Part shown: positions 9,236 to 18,362 of the stretch, one piece after another
How the letters are laid out: each line of letters begins with the position of its first letter
Numbering within the stretch: position 1 is the stretch's first letter
Assembly: GCF_002091955.1 (NCBI RefSeq)
Contig: NZ_MKKY01000084.1
Span: 124,001 to 188,000, forward strand
DNA length: 64,000 nt
Reading direction: 5' to 3'
From: Rhodococcus sp. 1168
GTDB taxonomy: Bacteria; Actinomycetota; Actinomycetes; Mycobacteriales; Mycobacteriaceae
The notes under the pieces: generated by a model
What the model was told of the DNA's origin: nothing
The model's input: only the letters and a program-made list of their open reading frames with translations
Databases searched by the model: none
Translations under genes and position numbers: made by a program

Positions 9236-10015
9236 ATGAGGACTCGATACCGGCATGCGGAGCGCTCGGGTTCCGGTGTTTCTGCAGCCGTGGCGGTAGT
9301 CGGAATACACGAATCCTCCCCGCGATCGCGACAAGCTCACGATTCGGTTCGCGGCCGGGTTGCGATGGAGGAGTACGCCGCCGTCATCGGCAACCTCACG
9401 TCACTGCGTGTGACACGACTTTCGCTGGCCGACTGCACCGAGACCGACGTCGTCGATCGCCTGTGCGCGGTCGACGCGAATGTCGGCATTGCCCTGGTGG
9501 TCGGAATGAACGCTGCACACTCCCAAGCGATCGCTCGTCACGTCGACGGGCGGGGCGGCCCGGCTGTCGTCACCGAGATCGATCTCGCGACCGCCACGAT
9601 GGCAGCGTCGGTCCTCTCCACGCTGAGCCACCGCGGCATCTCCCCCAGCCGCGGGCGAGTGATCCTCGCCTGCCCCGAACGCGCCCCGCTACTGGGTCCG
9701 GTGCTCATCGAATGTGGAGTCGGAAGCGTCACTAGTTGGAGTATCCATGACGCGCAGGACTTTTCGCTGCGTCGCCTGCTCACGCACAACGATGTACTGG
9801 TGGATCTGTCCGACTCGGAAAGTCGGGTCGGCGGGGAAATCGAAGGATCGATCACTCTAGGATCGGATCCTGTTGCGGCCGTTTCGCTCGCACTGACCGG
9901 ACTCCTCGATGCACTGGACCGGCGGACACTACCCCGCGTCGACGTACCAGTTCTGGCGGCCTGTGCGCGCGCTCTGAATCATCTCGAAACATCCGGCCTC
10001 CAGCCCAGCCGGTGA
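9236..10015 (+). CDS. Conserved protein of unknown function upstream of PEP carboxykinase
   Basis: The 259-residue product begins at ATG 9236, six bases after a GGAGG ribosome-binding site. There is no signal peptide or clear membrane helix. The middle alternates predicted strands and helices ([59 protein letters not shown]), in the order of a Rossmann-like fold, with a vague resemblance to malic-enzyme nucleotide domains. The glycine-rich dinucleotide loop is replaced by [10 protein letters not shown], so I do not claim enzyme activity. Its stop lies 44 bases before the carboxykinase start, suggesting one operon and a role near the PEP-pyruvate-oxaloacetate node. Confidence 0.6.
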   Translation: MRTRYRHAERSGSGVSAAVAVVGIHESSPRSRQAHDSVRGRVAMEEYAAVIGNLTSLRVTRLSLADCTETDVVDRLCAVDANVGIALVVGMNAAHSQAIARHVDGRGGPAVVTEIDLATATMAASVLSTLSHRGISPSRGRVILACPERAPLLGPVLIECGVGSVTSWSIHDAQDFSLRRLLTHNDVLVDLSDSESRVGGEIEGSITLGSDPVAAVSLALTGLLDALDRRTLPRVDVPVLAACARALNHLETSGLQPSR

Positions 10016-10059
10016 CAACTGCGAATCGGCAACCTCATGCCACCCCGAAGGGACACCCC

Positions 10060-11964
10060 ATGACCGCCTCGAGCACCGTCGATCTCGATATCGGCTGCCC
10101 ACCGACTTCACACACCGAACTCCTGATGTGGGTGAGCGACGTCGTGGAACTCACCACACCCGACCGGGTCGTCTGGTGCGACGGCACCACGGATGAATGG
10201 GACAGGCTGACAGCGCTCCTCGTAGCCAAAGGCACGTTCGTCGAGTTGAGCGAGCCCCCGAACTCCTTCCGCTGCATCTCCGATCCCGAAGATGTTGCGC
10301 GCGTCGAAGATCGCACCTTCATCTGTTCGGAGAACGAATCGGATGCAGGACCGACGAACAATTGGATGGACCCGCTCGACATGACGACGGTGCTCACCGA
10401 GGAGTTCCGCGGCGCAATGGCGGGACGAACGATGTACGTCATCGGCTACTGTATGGGGCCCCTCGAGTCCGTCTCACCGAAATTCGGCGTCGAGATCACC
10501 GATTCCGAATACGTCGCAGTATCGATGCGCGTGATGACTCGCACCGGCACCCCGGTCTGGGATCGCATGGGCACACACGCAGACTTCGTCAAAGGACTTC
10601 ATTCGGTCGGTGCTCCGCTCGCACCGGGTCAACAAGACCTCCTGTGGCCGTGCGACAACACGAAATACATCGCCCACTTTCCTCAGACGCGAACCATCTG
10701 GAGCTACGGATCCGGCTACGGCGGCAATGCCTTACTGGGTAAGAAGTCGTTTGCCCTGCGCATCGCTTCGGCGATGGCCCGCGACGAGGGGTGGCTGGCC
10801 GAGCACATGCTCATCTTGAAACTGACCTCCCCTGCCGCCGAAGTGCGTTATATCGCCGCGGCATTCCCCTCTTCGTGCGGCAAGACCAACCTCGCGATGC
10901 TCGAACCGACCCTCGACGGATGGACCGCGGAAACCATCGGAGACGACATCGCCTGGATGCGATTCGGTGAGGACGGGCGGCTCTACGCCGTCAACCCCGA
11001 AGCGGGGTTCTTCGGCGTCGCGCCCGGAACCGGGATGGCCACGAACCCGAATGCCATGCGCACCATTGCCGGCGGCAACTCGATATTCACCAACGTCGCC
11101 CTGACCGACGCCGGCGGTGTGTGGTGGGAGGGGATGACCGAGCAGTTCCCGGAGCATCTGATCGACTGGCGTGGCAACGACTGGTCACCGGAATCCGACA
11201 CCACTGCTGCACATGCGAATTCACGCTATTGCACCCCGATAGACCAGTGCCCGACGGCTGCTGCGGAATGGAACGATCCAGCCGGAGTCCCCATTTCGGC
11301 GATCTTCTTCGGGGGCCGACGTGCATCGACGGTGCCGTTGGTCACCGAGGCATTCGACTGGCAACACGGGGTATTTCTAGCCTCGATCCTCTCGTCGGAG
11401 ACGACGGCAGCCTCGACCGGAAGCATCGGAGTGGTGCGTCGCGATCCCATGGCGATGCTGCCCTTCATCGGATATCACGTCGGCGACTACTTCCAGCATT
11501 GGCTCGACATCGGGGCCGATTCGAGCGTTCCAGGAGCTCTACCGAAGATCTTCTACGTGAACTGGTTTCGCCGTGATGACGACGGGGATTTCCTGTGGCC
11601 GGGCTTCGGGGAGAACCTTCGGGTGATCGACTGGGCGTTGCGCCGAATCGACGGGAAGGTCGACGCATTGTCCACCCCTCTCGGCTACGTCCCCACCTCC
11701 GATTCCCTCGACCTGACCGGCCTCGACATCGATCGAGCCGATGTCGAGGCCGCCCTGGCCGTCGACACCGACGAACTTCTCACAGAATTACCCCTCATCG
11801 ACGAGTGGTACGCAACCATCGGTGGCAACAAGCTCCCCGATGCCCTACGTCAAGAGCTGAACTGGCTCAAAGTGCGCCTGTGCGGCTACCCGAGAGGTCT
11901 GGAAACGTCTCCGAAGCACCGACTGGAACACCATTGCGTCGAGTCCGGAAACCCGAACCGATGA
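10060..11964 (+). CDS. pckG: Phosphoenolpyruvate carboxykinase (GTP)
   Basis: The protein of about 634 residues interconverts oxaloacetate plus GTP with PEP plus CO2 and controls entry to gluconeogenesis. Diagnostic motifs include the substrate region GYCMGP, the GTP-enzyme P-loop with reactive Cys [14 protein letters not shown] (about residues 267-280), the metal-site region [12 protein letters not shown], and [15 protein letters not shown] 10060 follows GAAGGGACACCCC and gives the expected family N-terminus; the in-frame GTG at 10012 would add an unconserved leader. Its stop overlaps the next gene's ATG (ATGA). This is the enzyme a cell growing on sterols or fatty acids would need. Confidence 0.96.
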   Translation: MTASSTVDLDIGCPPTSHTELLMWVSDVVELTTPDRVVWCDGTTDEWDRLTALLVAKGTFVELSEPPNSFRCISDPEDVARVEDRTFICSENESDAGPTNNWMDPLDMTTVLTEEFRGAMAGRTMYVIGYCMGPLESVSPKFGVEITDSEYVAVSMRVMTRTGTPVWDRMGTHADFVKGLHSVGAPLAPGQQDLLWPCDNTKYIAHFPQTRTIWSYGSGYGGNALLGKKSFALRIASAMARDEGWLAEHMLILKLTSPAAEVRYIAAAFPSSCGKTNLAMLEPTLDGWTAETIGDDIAWMRFGEDGRLYAVNPEAGFFGVAPGTGMATNPNAMRTIAGGNSIFTNVALTDAGGVWWEGMTEQFPEHLIDWRGNDWSPESDTTAAHANSRYCTPIDQCPTAAAEWNDPAGVPISAIFFGGRRASTVPLVTEAFDWQHGVFLASILSSETTAASTGSIGVVRRDPMAMLPFIGYHVGDYFQHWLDIGADSSVPGALPKIFYVNWFRRDDDGDFLWPGFGENLRVIDWALRRIDGKVDALSTPLGYVPTSDSLDLTGLDIDRADVEAALAVDTDELLTELPLIDEWYATIGGNKLPDALRQELNWLKVRLCGYPRGLETSPKHRLEHHCVESGNPNR

Positions 11965-12341
11965 TCGTCACACCTCGACCCTCGGTCCGGCAGCTGGCCG
12001 CCTACCTCGCCGGGCGGCCCCTGCCCGCAAAGTTCAGCGACTGGGTCATCCAAGACATCACCGGACCTGGTTCCACCCGGCATTACGCAACACGGTGCAT
12101 CGTCCCGCTGGTCCCGCTGCTGGCAGCATGCTTGCTCGTGCCGGGCCCACTGTTCGTCCGCGCCGGCATGATGCTGATCCTGTTACTCCCGTTCGTCTAT
12201 TTCATGATCGCTCTCAAACCGATCTATCAGCGTCATCGCCTGGTCACCCATGGGCTCGATCCCGCACTGTTGACCGCATACAAACAACGCACTATCGACG
12301 ACGACGCAGCCCGCTATTCGGCGCGCTACCGGGGTTTCTGA
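11961..12341 (+). CDS. DUF5313-family membrane protein
   Basis: A 126-residue protein with the family pattern [37 protein letters not shown], two hydrophobic helices (about residues 48-85), and a cytoplasmic tail with [19 protein letters not shown]5313 is restricted to mycolate actinobacteria and has no assigned function. The ATG overlaps the carboxykinase stop by four bases, so the two are translationally coupled. The 3' end overlaps the convergent TetR gene by 16 bases. Confidence 0.8.
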   Translation: MIVTPRPSVRQLAAYLAGRPLPAKFSDWVIQDITGPGSTRHYATRCIVPLVPLLAACLLVPGPLFVRAGMMLILLLPFVYFMIALKPIYQRHRLVTHGLDPALLTAYKQRTIDDDAARYSARYRGF

Positions 12342-12922
12342 TCGATCGCACGAAGTAGAAGCTCTTCGATCCGAAGATGGACGGAATCCGTATCATCTTC
12401 TGTCGCAATAATACTGAGAAACAGCGACGCTCCCGCCGCCATCGCGATCAGCGCACGAGCGTCGAGCACAGCGTCGTCCGCTGCGTCCACCGATGAACCA
12501 GCAGAGAACAGTTCGGTGGGAGGCCCGCTGAAGCTTTGCCAGAGCTGACGACGAAGATCTTCGTTGCGAGCGAAGGTGCTGATCAGACCTGGGACTGCTG
12601 CGCGCACTTCCGGTTTGGCGAACAGCTCGCGGCTACCTGTCGCCACCCATCGCACCCACCCGTTCGGATCCGTACCGTCGAACGGCTCGAGGTCGGGGGT
12701 CGCTCCGAGGATCGAATGCAACACCAACTCGGCTTTGGACGACCATCTTCGATCGATCGTGCTGCGGCCGACACCTGCGCGGGCAGCAACGCCGCGCATG
12801 CTCAGGTCGTCCCATCCGAGCTCCATAAGCAGCTCGCGGGTAGCCGCCAACACTCGGTCGTCGACGCTGCTGTCTCGGGGGCGGCCGGCCCGACCTTTAC
12901 CGCTATTGCCATCCGGATTCAT
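12326..12922 (-). CDS. TetR-family transcriptional regulator
   Basis: A 198-residue protein. The N-terminal DNA-binding domain runs from about residue 20 (DRVLAATRELLMELGWDDLS) through the helix-turn-helix MRGVAARAGVGRSTIDRRW. The C-terminal half is an all-helical ligand domain with no recognisable ligand motif. It is divergent from the flavoprotein-OYE-SDR operon, and a short dyad lies in the shared 84-base promoter region. Local repression of that operon is therefore the simplest inference. Confidence 0.88.
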   Translation of the reverse strand: MNPDGNSGKGRAGRPRDSSVDDRVLAATRELLMELGWDDLSMRGVAARAGVGRSTIDRRWSSKAELVLHSILGATPDLEPFDGTDPNGWVRWVATGSRELFAKPEVRAAVPGLISTFARNEDLRRQLWQSFSGPPTELFSAGSSVDAADDAVLDARALIAMAAGASLFLSIIATEDDTDSVHLRIEELLLRAIDQKPR

Positions 12923-12965
12923 GAAATTTCGTCACACTCGCCGTTTATCGTCTATGTTCAATTAT

Positions 12966-12980
12966 GATGCCGCTGGCATC
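12966..12980. promoter_or_regulatory. 15-bp inverted repeat in the TetR/flavoprotein divergent promoter
   Basis: GATGCC, spacer GCT, GGCATC: six-base perfect arms lying 44 bases from the TetR start and 27 bases from the flavoprotein start. Position and symmetry suit a TetR operator. The arms are short, so chance occurrence is possible. Confidence 0.4.
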
Positions 12981-13006
12981 GTATTACTGCAATCAGGGGT
13001 GACTGC

Positions 13007-14737
13007 ATGGTCGAACAAAACGTACACGGGTCGCTGTCACGACGCCGCTTCTTCGGCACCGCGGCCGCCACGGCGGTAGCAGCCGCAGTCGCCGGGTCCC
13101 AATGGACGCCCGCCGCTGCTGCGCCCGTCGGGGAGGCCTCGCTCACGGTGCCACCCGAGTTCCCTGGGGGGATCGACCTCTATCAGCAGAGCTACGTGAA
13201 CTGGTCCAAGGAGATCGTCTTCGACCACGTCTGGACATGCGCACCGCGGGGTGAAGCCGAGGTGGTGACGCTGGCCAACTGGGCCGCGAAGCACGGCTAC
13301 ACGATACGGGCACGAGGTTCGATGCACGGCTGGAGTCCGTTGACGGTGGTCCCCGGATACCCCGTCGACAAAGTAATTCTTCTCGACACGACCGCGCACC
13401 TGATCGGCGTGAGCGTGGATCCGACGGGGTCCCCTGCCACGGTGACCGCCCAGGGTGGCGCGAGCCTGCTGTCCATCTTGACCGCACTCGAAGGCCACGG
13501 ACTGGGCTGGTCGAGCATCCCGGCCATCGGCGACATCACCATCGGCGGTGCTCTCGCTATCGACGCGCACGGCGCCACCCCTCCGGCCGACGGAGAAAGT
13601 GCAGTCCCCGGAACCAGCTTCGGTACCGTCAGCAACCTCGTCACCGCCCTGACGGCAGTAGTCTGGGACGATGCCGCGGGAGAGTACGTCGCGCGAGTAT
13701 TCACCCGATCCGACCCCGCCATTCGCCCACTGCTCACCCACCTGGGCCGCACCTTCATCACCTCCGTGACGCTCCAGGCAGGCGTCGACAAGCGCCTCAG
13801 ATGTCTCAGCACCTTCGACGTCGGCTGGCAGGAACTGTTCGCGCCGGCAGGATCACCGGGCCGGACTTTCGAGAAGTACCTCGCCGAGTCGGGGAGCGTC
13901 GAAGCCATCTGGTTCCCGTTCACCCAGGAGCCGTGGCTCAAAATATGGAGCGACGAACCGAACCGCCCGGAACAATCACGGGAAGTGACCGGACCGTACA
14001 ACTACGCGTTCTCCGATACGCTCCCCGAGCCGCTCACCGACGGGCTGGGTGTACTGGCGACACAGCTCGCGGCCGGCACACCCGCATTCGGTGCATCTCA
14101 GCTCAGCGCGGTCAAGGCCGGCATGGCACTCACCGGCACCGCCGACATCTGGGGCACATCGAAGAACGTCCGCTTGTACCTCCGCGCAACCACGTTGCGA
14201 GTGACTGCGGGCGGAGGCGTGGTACTTGCACGCAGGTCCGACGTCGCCACGATCATCCACGACATGACCACCTGGCTCGACGAGCGGCTCACGCATTACA
14301 GCTCGCTGGGGCAGTACCCGGTGAACGGCCCGTTCGAGGTGCGTTTGTGCGGGCTCGACCACGGCGCAGACGTGGACGTGGAAAGCTCGGGCCCGCCGTC
14401 TCTTTCAGCGGTGGCCCCAGTGCCCGGCCATCCGGAATGGGACACCGCAATCTGGCTGAACGTGGTCTCTTTCCCCGGTACGCCTGGAATGCATGCGTTT
14501 TTCCGCGAGATGGAACAGTGGATGCATGGACACTATTCAGGTTCACTCGGAATCATGCGGCCCGAATACTCGAAGGGCTGGGCGTTCACCAACGACCGGT
14601 CCCACGCCGACACCGAGTTCCTGACCCGGACACTCCCCTCCCGGTACCCCGAGTGGGAGTCCGCCTCCGCAGCATTCGACGAGTTCGACCCACGGCGAAT
14701 CTTCCGGAACCCCTTCCTCGACAAGGTAATGCCATGA
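13007..14737 (+). CDS. Secreted FAD-linked sterol oxidase, cholesterol-oxidase type II-like
   Basis: The 576-residue protein opens with a twin-arginine signal (SRRRFFG at residues 11-17, then an Ala-rich hydrophobic core to about residue 40). A PCMH/VAO-type FAD domain follows, with RARGSMHGWSPL (His107 is the likely covalent flavin attachment) and GWSSIPAIGDITIGGALAID. A large substrate domain resembles that of the Brevibacterium sterolicum covalent cholesterol oxidase. That family oxidises 3-hydroxysterols to 3-keto-4-ene products with H2O2 release. It is the first gene of an operon whose next ATG overlaps its stop. Another secondary-alcohol substrate cannot be excluded. Confidence 0.8.
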   Translation: MVEQNVHGSLSRRRFFGTAAATAVAAAVAGSQWTPAAAAPVGEASLTVPPEFPGGIDLYQQSYVNWSKEIVFDHVWTCAPRGEAEVVTLANWAAKHGYTIRARGSMHGWSPLTVVPGYPVDKVILLDTTAHLIGVSVDPTGSPATVTAQGGASLLSILTALEGHGLGWSSIPAIGDITIGGALAIDAHGATPPADGESAVPGTSFGTVSNLVTALTAVVWDDAAGEYVARVFTRSDPAIRPLLTHLGRTFITSVTLQAGVDKRLRCLSTFDVGWQELFAPAGSPGRTFEKYLAESGSVEAIWFPFTQEPWLKIWSDEPNRPEQSREVTGPYNYAFSDTLPEPLTDGLGVLATQLAAGTPAFGASQLSAVKAGMALTGTADIWGTSKNVRLYLRATTLRVTAGGGVVLARRSDVATIIHDMTTWLDERLTHYSSLGQYPVNGPFEVRLCGLDHGADVDVESSGPPSLSAVAPVPGHPEWDTAIWLNVVSFPGTPGMHAFFREMEQWMHGHYSGSLGIMRPEYSKGWAFTNDRSHADTEFLTRTLPSRYPEWESASAAFDEFDPRRIFRNPFLDKVMP

Positions 14738-15900
14738 AAATATTCGAATCGGCTGATCTCGGCCCCCTCACGCTCCGTAACCGCGTCATCAAAGCCGCGA
14801 CCTTCGAAGGACGTACCCCGGAAGCACTGGTCACCGATGAGCTGATCGATTTTCACCGGGCCGTCGCTGCCGGTGGTGCCGGCTTGACCACCGTCGCCTA
14901 CTGCGCATCCTCGCCCGAGGGCAGAACCGACCGCCATCAGATTTGGATGCGCCCGGAAGCTGTTGCAGGACTGACGCGACTGACCGAAGCCGTCCACGCC
15001 GAAGGTGCCGCCGTCTCCGCTCAGATCGGGCACGCGGGACCGGTCGCGAACTCGCAGTCCAACCGTGCGACGGCATTGGCCTCTTCGTGGCAGATCAGCC
15101 CACTGAGCCTGCGGCTGACGAGGACGGTGAGCGCAGCCGACCTCGATCGCATCGTCGCCGACCACGCCCGCGCAGCCAGAATTGCCGTCCAGTCCGGATT
15201 CGATGCTGTCGAACTGCATTTCGGGCACAACTATCTCGTCAGCTCATTTCTCAGCCCAGCGCTCAACCGCAGATCCGACCAGTTCGGTGGAAGCCTCGAA
15301 AACCGGGCGCGAGTCGCGCGGGCCGTAGCGTCGGCAGTGCGCGCCGAAGTAGACACCGAGATCGCCGTCACCGCGAAGTTGAACATGGATGACGGAGTAC
15401 CGGGCGGCTTCTGGCTCGACGAGAGCCTTCAGGTCGCCCAGTGGTTGGAAAGCGACGGCTCGCTCGATGCGCTCGAGTTGACTGCAGGTAGCTCGCTGAA
15501 GGACCCGATGTACCTCTTCCGTGGAGATGTACCGTTGCGCGACTTCGCGGCGTCGTTCCCACAGCCGCAGCGAGCGGGTATTCGCATGGTGGGCAGCAAG
15601 TTCTTGCGCGAGTACCCCTACAAAGAGGCTTATCTTCTCGAACAGGCACGCCAGTTCCGCAGTGCAGTGAACCTCCCGCTCATCCTTCTCGGCGGGATCT
15701 CCACGCGGGAAACGATGGACCTTGCCATGACCGAAGGGTTCGAGTTCGTGGCGATGGCGCGCGCACTTCTGCGCGAACCGGACTTGATCAATAAGATGCA
15801 GAAAGAGGAAGTCACCTCCTCTCTCTGCATACATTGCAATCGCTGTATGCCCACCATCTACAGCGGCACGCGCTGCGTGCTTGTCAACGAAGGAGCCTGA
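14734..15900 (+). CDS. Old Yellow Enzyme-family NADH:flavin oxidoreductase
   Basis: The gene starts at ATG 14734, overlapping the preceding stop (ATGA), and encodes 388 residues of FMN-binding TIM barrel. Recognisable parts are LGPLTLRNRVIKAATFEG near the start, VSAQIGHAGP, the active-site region GFDAVELHFGHNYLVSSFLSP, the phosphate-binding area LILLGGISTRETMDLAM and a Cys-rich end SLCIHCNRCMPTIYSGTRC. The family reduces activated C=C bonds; several members act on enones including steroids. A 3-keto-4-ene from the preceding oxidase would be a plausible substrate, but this is inference from gene order. Confidence 0.82.
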   Translation: MKIFESADLGPLTLRNRVIKAATFEGRTPEALVTDELIDFHRAVAAGGAGLTTVAYCASSPEGRTDRHQIWMRPEAVAGLTRLTEAVHAEGAAVSAQIGHAGPVANSQSNRATALASSWQISPLSLRLTRTVSAADLDRIVADHARAARIAVQSGFDAVELHFGHNYLVSSFLSPALNRRSDQFGGSLENRARVARAVASAVRAEVDTEIAVTAKLNMDDGVPGGFWLDESLQVAQWLESDGSLDALELTAGSSLKDPMYLFRGDVPLRDFAASFPQPQRAGIRMVGSKFLREYPYKEAYLLEQARQFRSAVNLPLILLGGISTRETMDLAMTEGFEFVAMARALLREPDLINKMQKEEVTSSLCIHCNRCMPTIYSGTRCVLVNEGA

Positions 15901-16644
15901 ATGAACCGTTTGGAAGGCCGAGTAGCACTCGTCACCGGTGCTGCACGCGGAATGGGTCTCGCTCACTGCAAAGCGCTGATCGCAGAAGGCGCAAAAGTCG
16001 TCCTGGGCGACATCCTCGACGAGGAAGGCGCTTCGGCAGCAAGCGAATTGGGTGACGCCGCACACTATGTGCGTCTCGATGTCACGTCGGAGGACAGCTG
16101 GGCCGAGGCCGTCGCGGCGACCACCGAGAAGTTCGGACCGGTGACGGTACTGGTCAACAACGCCGGCATAGTAGGCGGCAACCTGATCACCGCCTACGAA
16201 ACATCCGAGTGGCAGCGCATTCTCGATATCAACCTCTCCGGAACGTTTTTCGGTATCCGTGCCTGCGCTCAATCGATGATCGATGCAGGCGGCGGCTCGA
16301 TCATCAACATCTCCTCCGTCGAAGGGTTCCGCGGTAGTCCCGGACTGCACGGCTACACCGCCACGAAGTTCGCAGTGCGCGGACTGACGAAGTCGGTTGC
16401 ACTCGAGTTGGCGCCGAAGAACGTACGGGTCAACTCCATTCACCCCGGCTTCATTCACAGCCCGATGACCGAAGGTATCCCCGAGGACTTCCTGCAGATC
16501 CCACTGGGTCGTGGCGGCAAAGCCGACGAAGTGTCCTCGATGGTCGTCTTCCTGGCCAGTGAAGAGTCCTCCTACTCCACCGGATCCGAGTTCATCGTCG
16601 ACGGCGGCCTGATGGCAGGCGTTCCACACCGCACCTTCGACTGA
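15901..16644 (+). CDS. Short-chain dehydrogenase, hydroxysteroid-dehydrogenase-like
   Basis: A classical 247-residue SDR. It has cofactor motif TGAARGMG, LVNNAGIVGG, catalytic Ser in IINISSVEGFRG, YTATKFAVRG carrying the YxxxK pair, and the usual IVDGGLMAG end. The sequence resembles actinobacterial 3-alpha/20-beta-hydroxysteroid dehydrogenases. It begins immediately after the OYE stop, so flavoprotein, OYE and SDR form one operon that could interconvert steroid hydroxyl, keto and enone states. Substrate and direction are not determined by sequence. Confidence 0.82.
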   Translation: MNRLEGRVALVTGAARGMGLAHCKALIAEGAKVVLGDILDEEGASAASELGDAAHYVRLDVTSEDSWAEAVAATTEKFGPVTVLVNNAGIVGGNLITAYETSEWQRILDINLSGTFFGIRACAQSMIDAGGGSIINISSVEGFRGSPGLHGYTATKFAVRGLTKSVALELAPKNVRVNSIHPGFIHSPMTEGIPEDFLQIPLGRGGKADEVSSMVVFLASEESSYSTGSEFIVDGGLMAGVPHRTFD

Positions 16645-16688
16645 GCCCGGCGAGACGACCCGCAGACGTTCCACTGCCCTGCTCCCCG

Positions 16689-17055
16689 GGAAGTTGGACT
16701 GAGAAATTCAGTTCCAACTCACGGGGAGCAGTTGCATGCGTGCACGAAGTTCATCGACCGAGGATCAGCGCGAGGCCGCGGTAGCGTTGTTCGAGGATGG
16801 CAGGGGCTCGGTATGGGTGGCCGGCAACTCGAGTGGCGAAAAGGACGCCGTGACGCAGCTGCACAAGCGATGGCGGGTTCGCGGGAGGACTGTGTTGAAA
16901 ACCGGACCGATCGAAGTCCTCGGGCCGGCTCTCCCACCGGAATTCATCGTTTGCGCAACAGTTATGGGATCACGTGGGCTGGTGGCCGAGCGGGCTTCGC
17001 AAGAGCCGACAAAAATCGTCTCGGTCAGTGGGACAGGGGGCACACACCAGTAGCG
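16689..17055 (+). mobile_element. Degenerate IS3-family OrfA remnant
   Basis: From 16736 about 105 residues can be read. The first 60 (MRARSSSTEDQREAAVALFE, then HKRWRVRGRTVL) resemble the N-terminus of rhodococcal IS3-family OrfA helix-turn-helix proteins. The rest fits only loosely, and no OrfB with a DDE domain follows. Just upstream, 16689-16720 holds an imperfect hairpin (AGTTGGACTGA against TCAGTTCCAACT) within a TCCCCG/CGGGGA frame, possibly the old left end of the element. It separates the SDR operon from kshA. Confidence 0.45.
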
Positions 17056-17066
17056 CTCAACCCTGA

Positions 17067-17088
17067 GTATGTGAGGCGAATCACATAC
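17067..17088. promoter_or_regulatory. CRP/GlxR-like palindrome upstream of kshA
   Basis: GTATGTGA, spacer GGCGAA, TCACATAC: perfect eight-base arms ending 33 bases before the kshA start. The core TGTGA-N6-TCACA matches the CRP/FNR-type site bound by actinobacterial cAMP regulators (GlxR/Crp). The same sequence also reads as ATGT-N10-ACAT, close to PadR operators, and a PadR gene lies in this cluster. Either regulator is possible; a site this close to the start more likely represses. Confidence 0.7.
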
Positions 17089-17121
17089 ATCTGCGCGTGA
17101 GCGTGAAGGAAGAGGTAAACG

Positions 17122-18285
17122 ATGGCGCTGCAATCCGACACCGATGTCGAAGAAATCAGGATGATCGAGGCGGCTGCCGCCCCAGCGCGATTCGCCCGAG
17201 GGTGGCACTGCCTAGGCCTTCTCAAGGACTTCCAGGACGGAAAACCGCACGAAATCAACGTTTTCGGTAGCTCGCTGGTGGTGTTCCAGTCGGAGTCCGA
17301 CGGCAAACTCAACGTGCTCGATGCATTTTGCCGACACATGGGCGGCAACCTCGCTCAGGGCACCGTGAAGGGCGATTCCCTCGCTTGTCCATTCCACGAC
17401 TGGCGCTGGGGTGGAAACGGCAAGTGCACCGGCATCCCGTACGCCCGCCGTGTGCCACCGCTCGCCCGCACCCGGGGATGGGTCACTCTCGAGCGCAACG
17501 GGCAATTGTATGTCTGGCACGACCCGCAGGGCACCAAGCCGACCGACGAGGTCACAATTCCGGAAATCGAGGGCTACGGCACCGACGAATGGACGGACTG
17601 GAGCTGGAACTCGCTACTGGTCGAGGGCTCACACTGCCGTGAGATCGTGGACAACGTCGTCGATATGGCGCATTTCTTCTACGTGCACTTCGCCTTTCCC
17701 CGCTTCTTCAAGAACGTCTTCGAGGGCCACGTCGCCACTCAATACATGAGGTCGACCCCACGTCAGGACATCGAAGTGGGCACCAGCTACGACGATCCGA
17801 ACTCGACCCTCAGCTCGGACGCGTCCTATTTCGGGCCGTCTTACATGATCGACAAGCTGGTCACCGTCGCCAACGGTATGGAGATAGAAACCGTCCTCAT
17901 CAACTGTCACTACCCAGTCAGCGACAACGCGTTCGTGCTGCAGTGGGGCACCATCGTCAAGAAGCTCCCCGGGCTCTCCGACGACGAGAACAACGGCATG
18001 GCAGCGAAGTTCACCGAGGGGGTCGAGCTCGGTTTCGAACAGGACATCAAGATCTGGAAGAACAAGGCACCGATCGACAATCCGTTGCTGTCCGAGGAAG
18101 ACGGCCCCGTCTACCAGCTCCGGCGCTGGTACAAGCAGTTCTACGTCGATGTCGACGACGTCACCGAGGACATGACCACCCGATTCGAGTTCGAGATCGA
18201 CACCGACCGGGCCGTCAAGAGCTGGGAGGCGGAGGTGGCCGAGAACATCGCCAACGGCGTTGTTCCACTCCATGCCGACGCCTGA
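17122..18285 (+). CDS. kshA: 3-ketosteroid 9-alpha-hydroxylase, Rieske oxygenase subunit
   Basis: A 387-residue Rieske non-heme iron oxygenase. The Rieske ligands are Cys70/His72 in FCRHMGG and Cys89/His92 in CPFHDW. The mononuclear iron site is DNVVDMAHFFYVHF, with His184 and His189, plus a downstream Asp. With a KshB reductase it adds 9-alpha-OH to androstadienedione-type steroids, which opens ring B after 1,2-desaturation. No kshB is present in this window, so the reductase must be elsewhere. It heads the kshA-hsaA-hsaC group behind a strong palindromic operator. Confidence 0.92.
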   Translation: MALQSDTDVEEIRMIEAAAAPARFARGWHCLGLLKDFQDGKPHEINVFGSSLVVFQSESDGKLNVLDAFCRHMGGNLAQGTVKGDSLACPFHDWRWGGNGKCTGIPYARRVPPLARTRGWVTLERNGQLYVWHDPQGTKPTDEVTIPEIEGYGTDEWTDWSWNSLLVEGSHCREIVDNVVDMAHFFYVHFAFPRFFKNVFEGHVATQYMRSTPRQDIEVGTSYDDPNSTLSSDASYFGPSYMIDKLVTVANGMEIETVLINCHYPVSDNAFVLQWGTIVKKLPGLSDDENNGMAAKFTEGVELGFEQDIKIWKNKAPIDNPLLSEEDGPVYQLRRWYKQFYVDVDDVTEDMTTRFEFEIDTDRAVKSWEAEVAENIANGVVPLHADA

Positions 18286-18362
18286 CCCACGAAAAGTCGC
18301 GTGGTGCGCCGAGAAATGAAACCGCTCACCGAAAAGCTTGGCCTCACAAAAGGAAAACTCTC

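Noticed and set aside
13801-14733. Apparent N-terminal extension of the Old Yellow Enzyme
   Set aside because: The extension lies in the wrong frame of the sterol-oxidase gene. The true start is ATG 14734, where family similarity begins.
15244-16674. 476-residue minus-strand reading frame opposite the OYE and SDR genes
   Set aside because: Low-complexity His/Asp/Gly-rich translation typical of an antisense shadow. Both plus-strand genes carry complete catalytic motifs.
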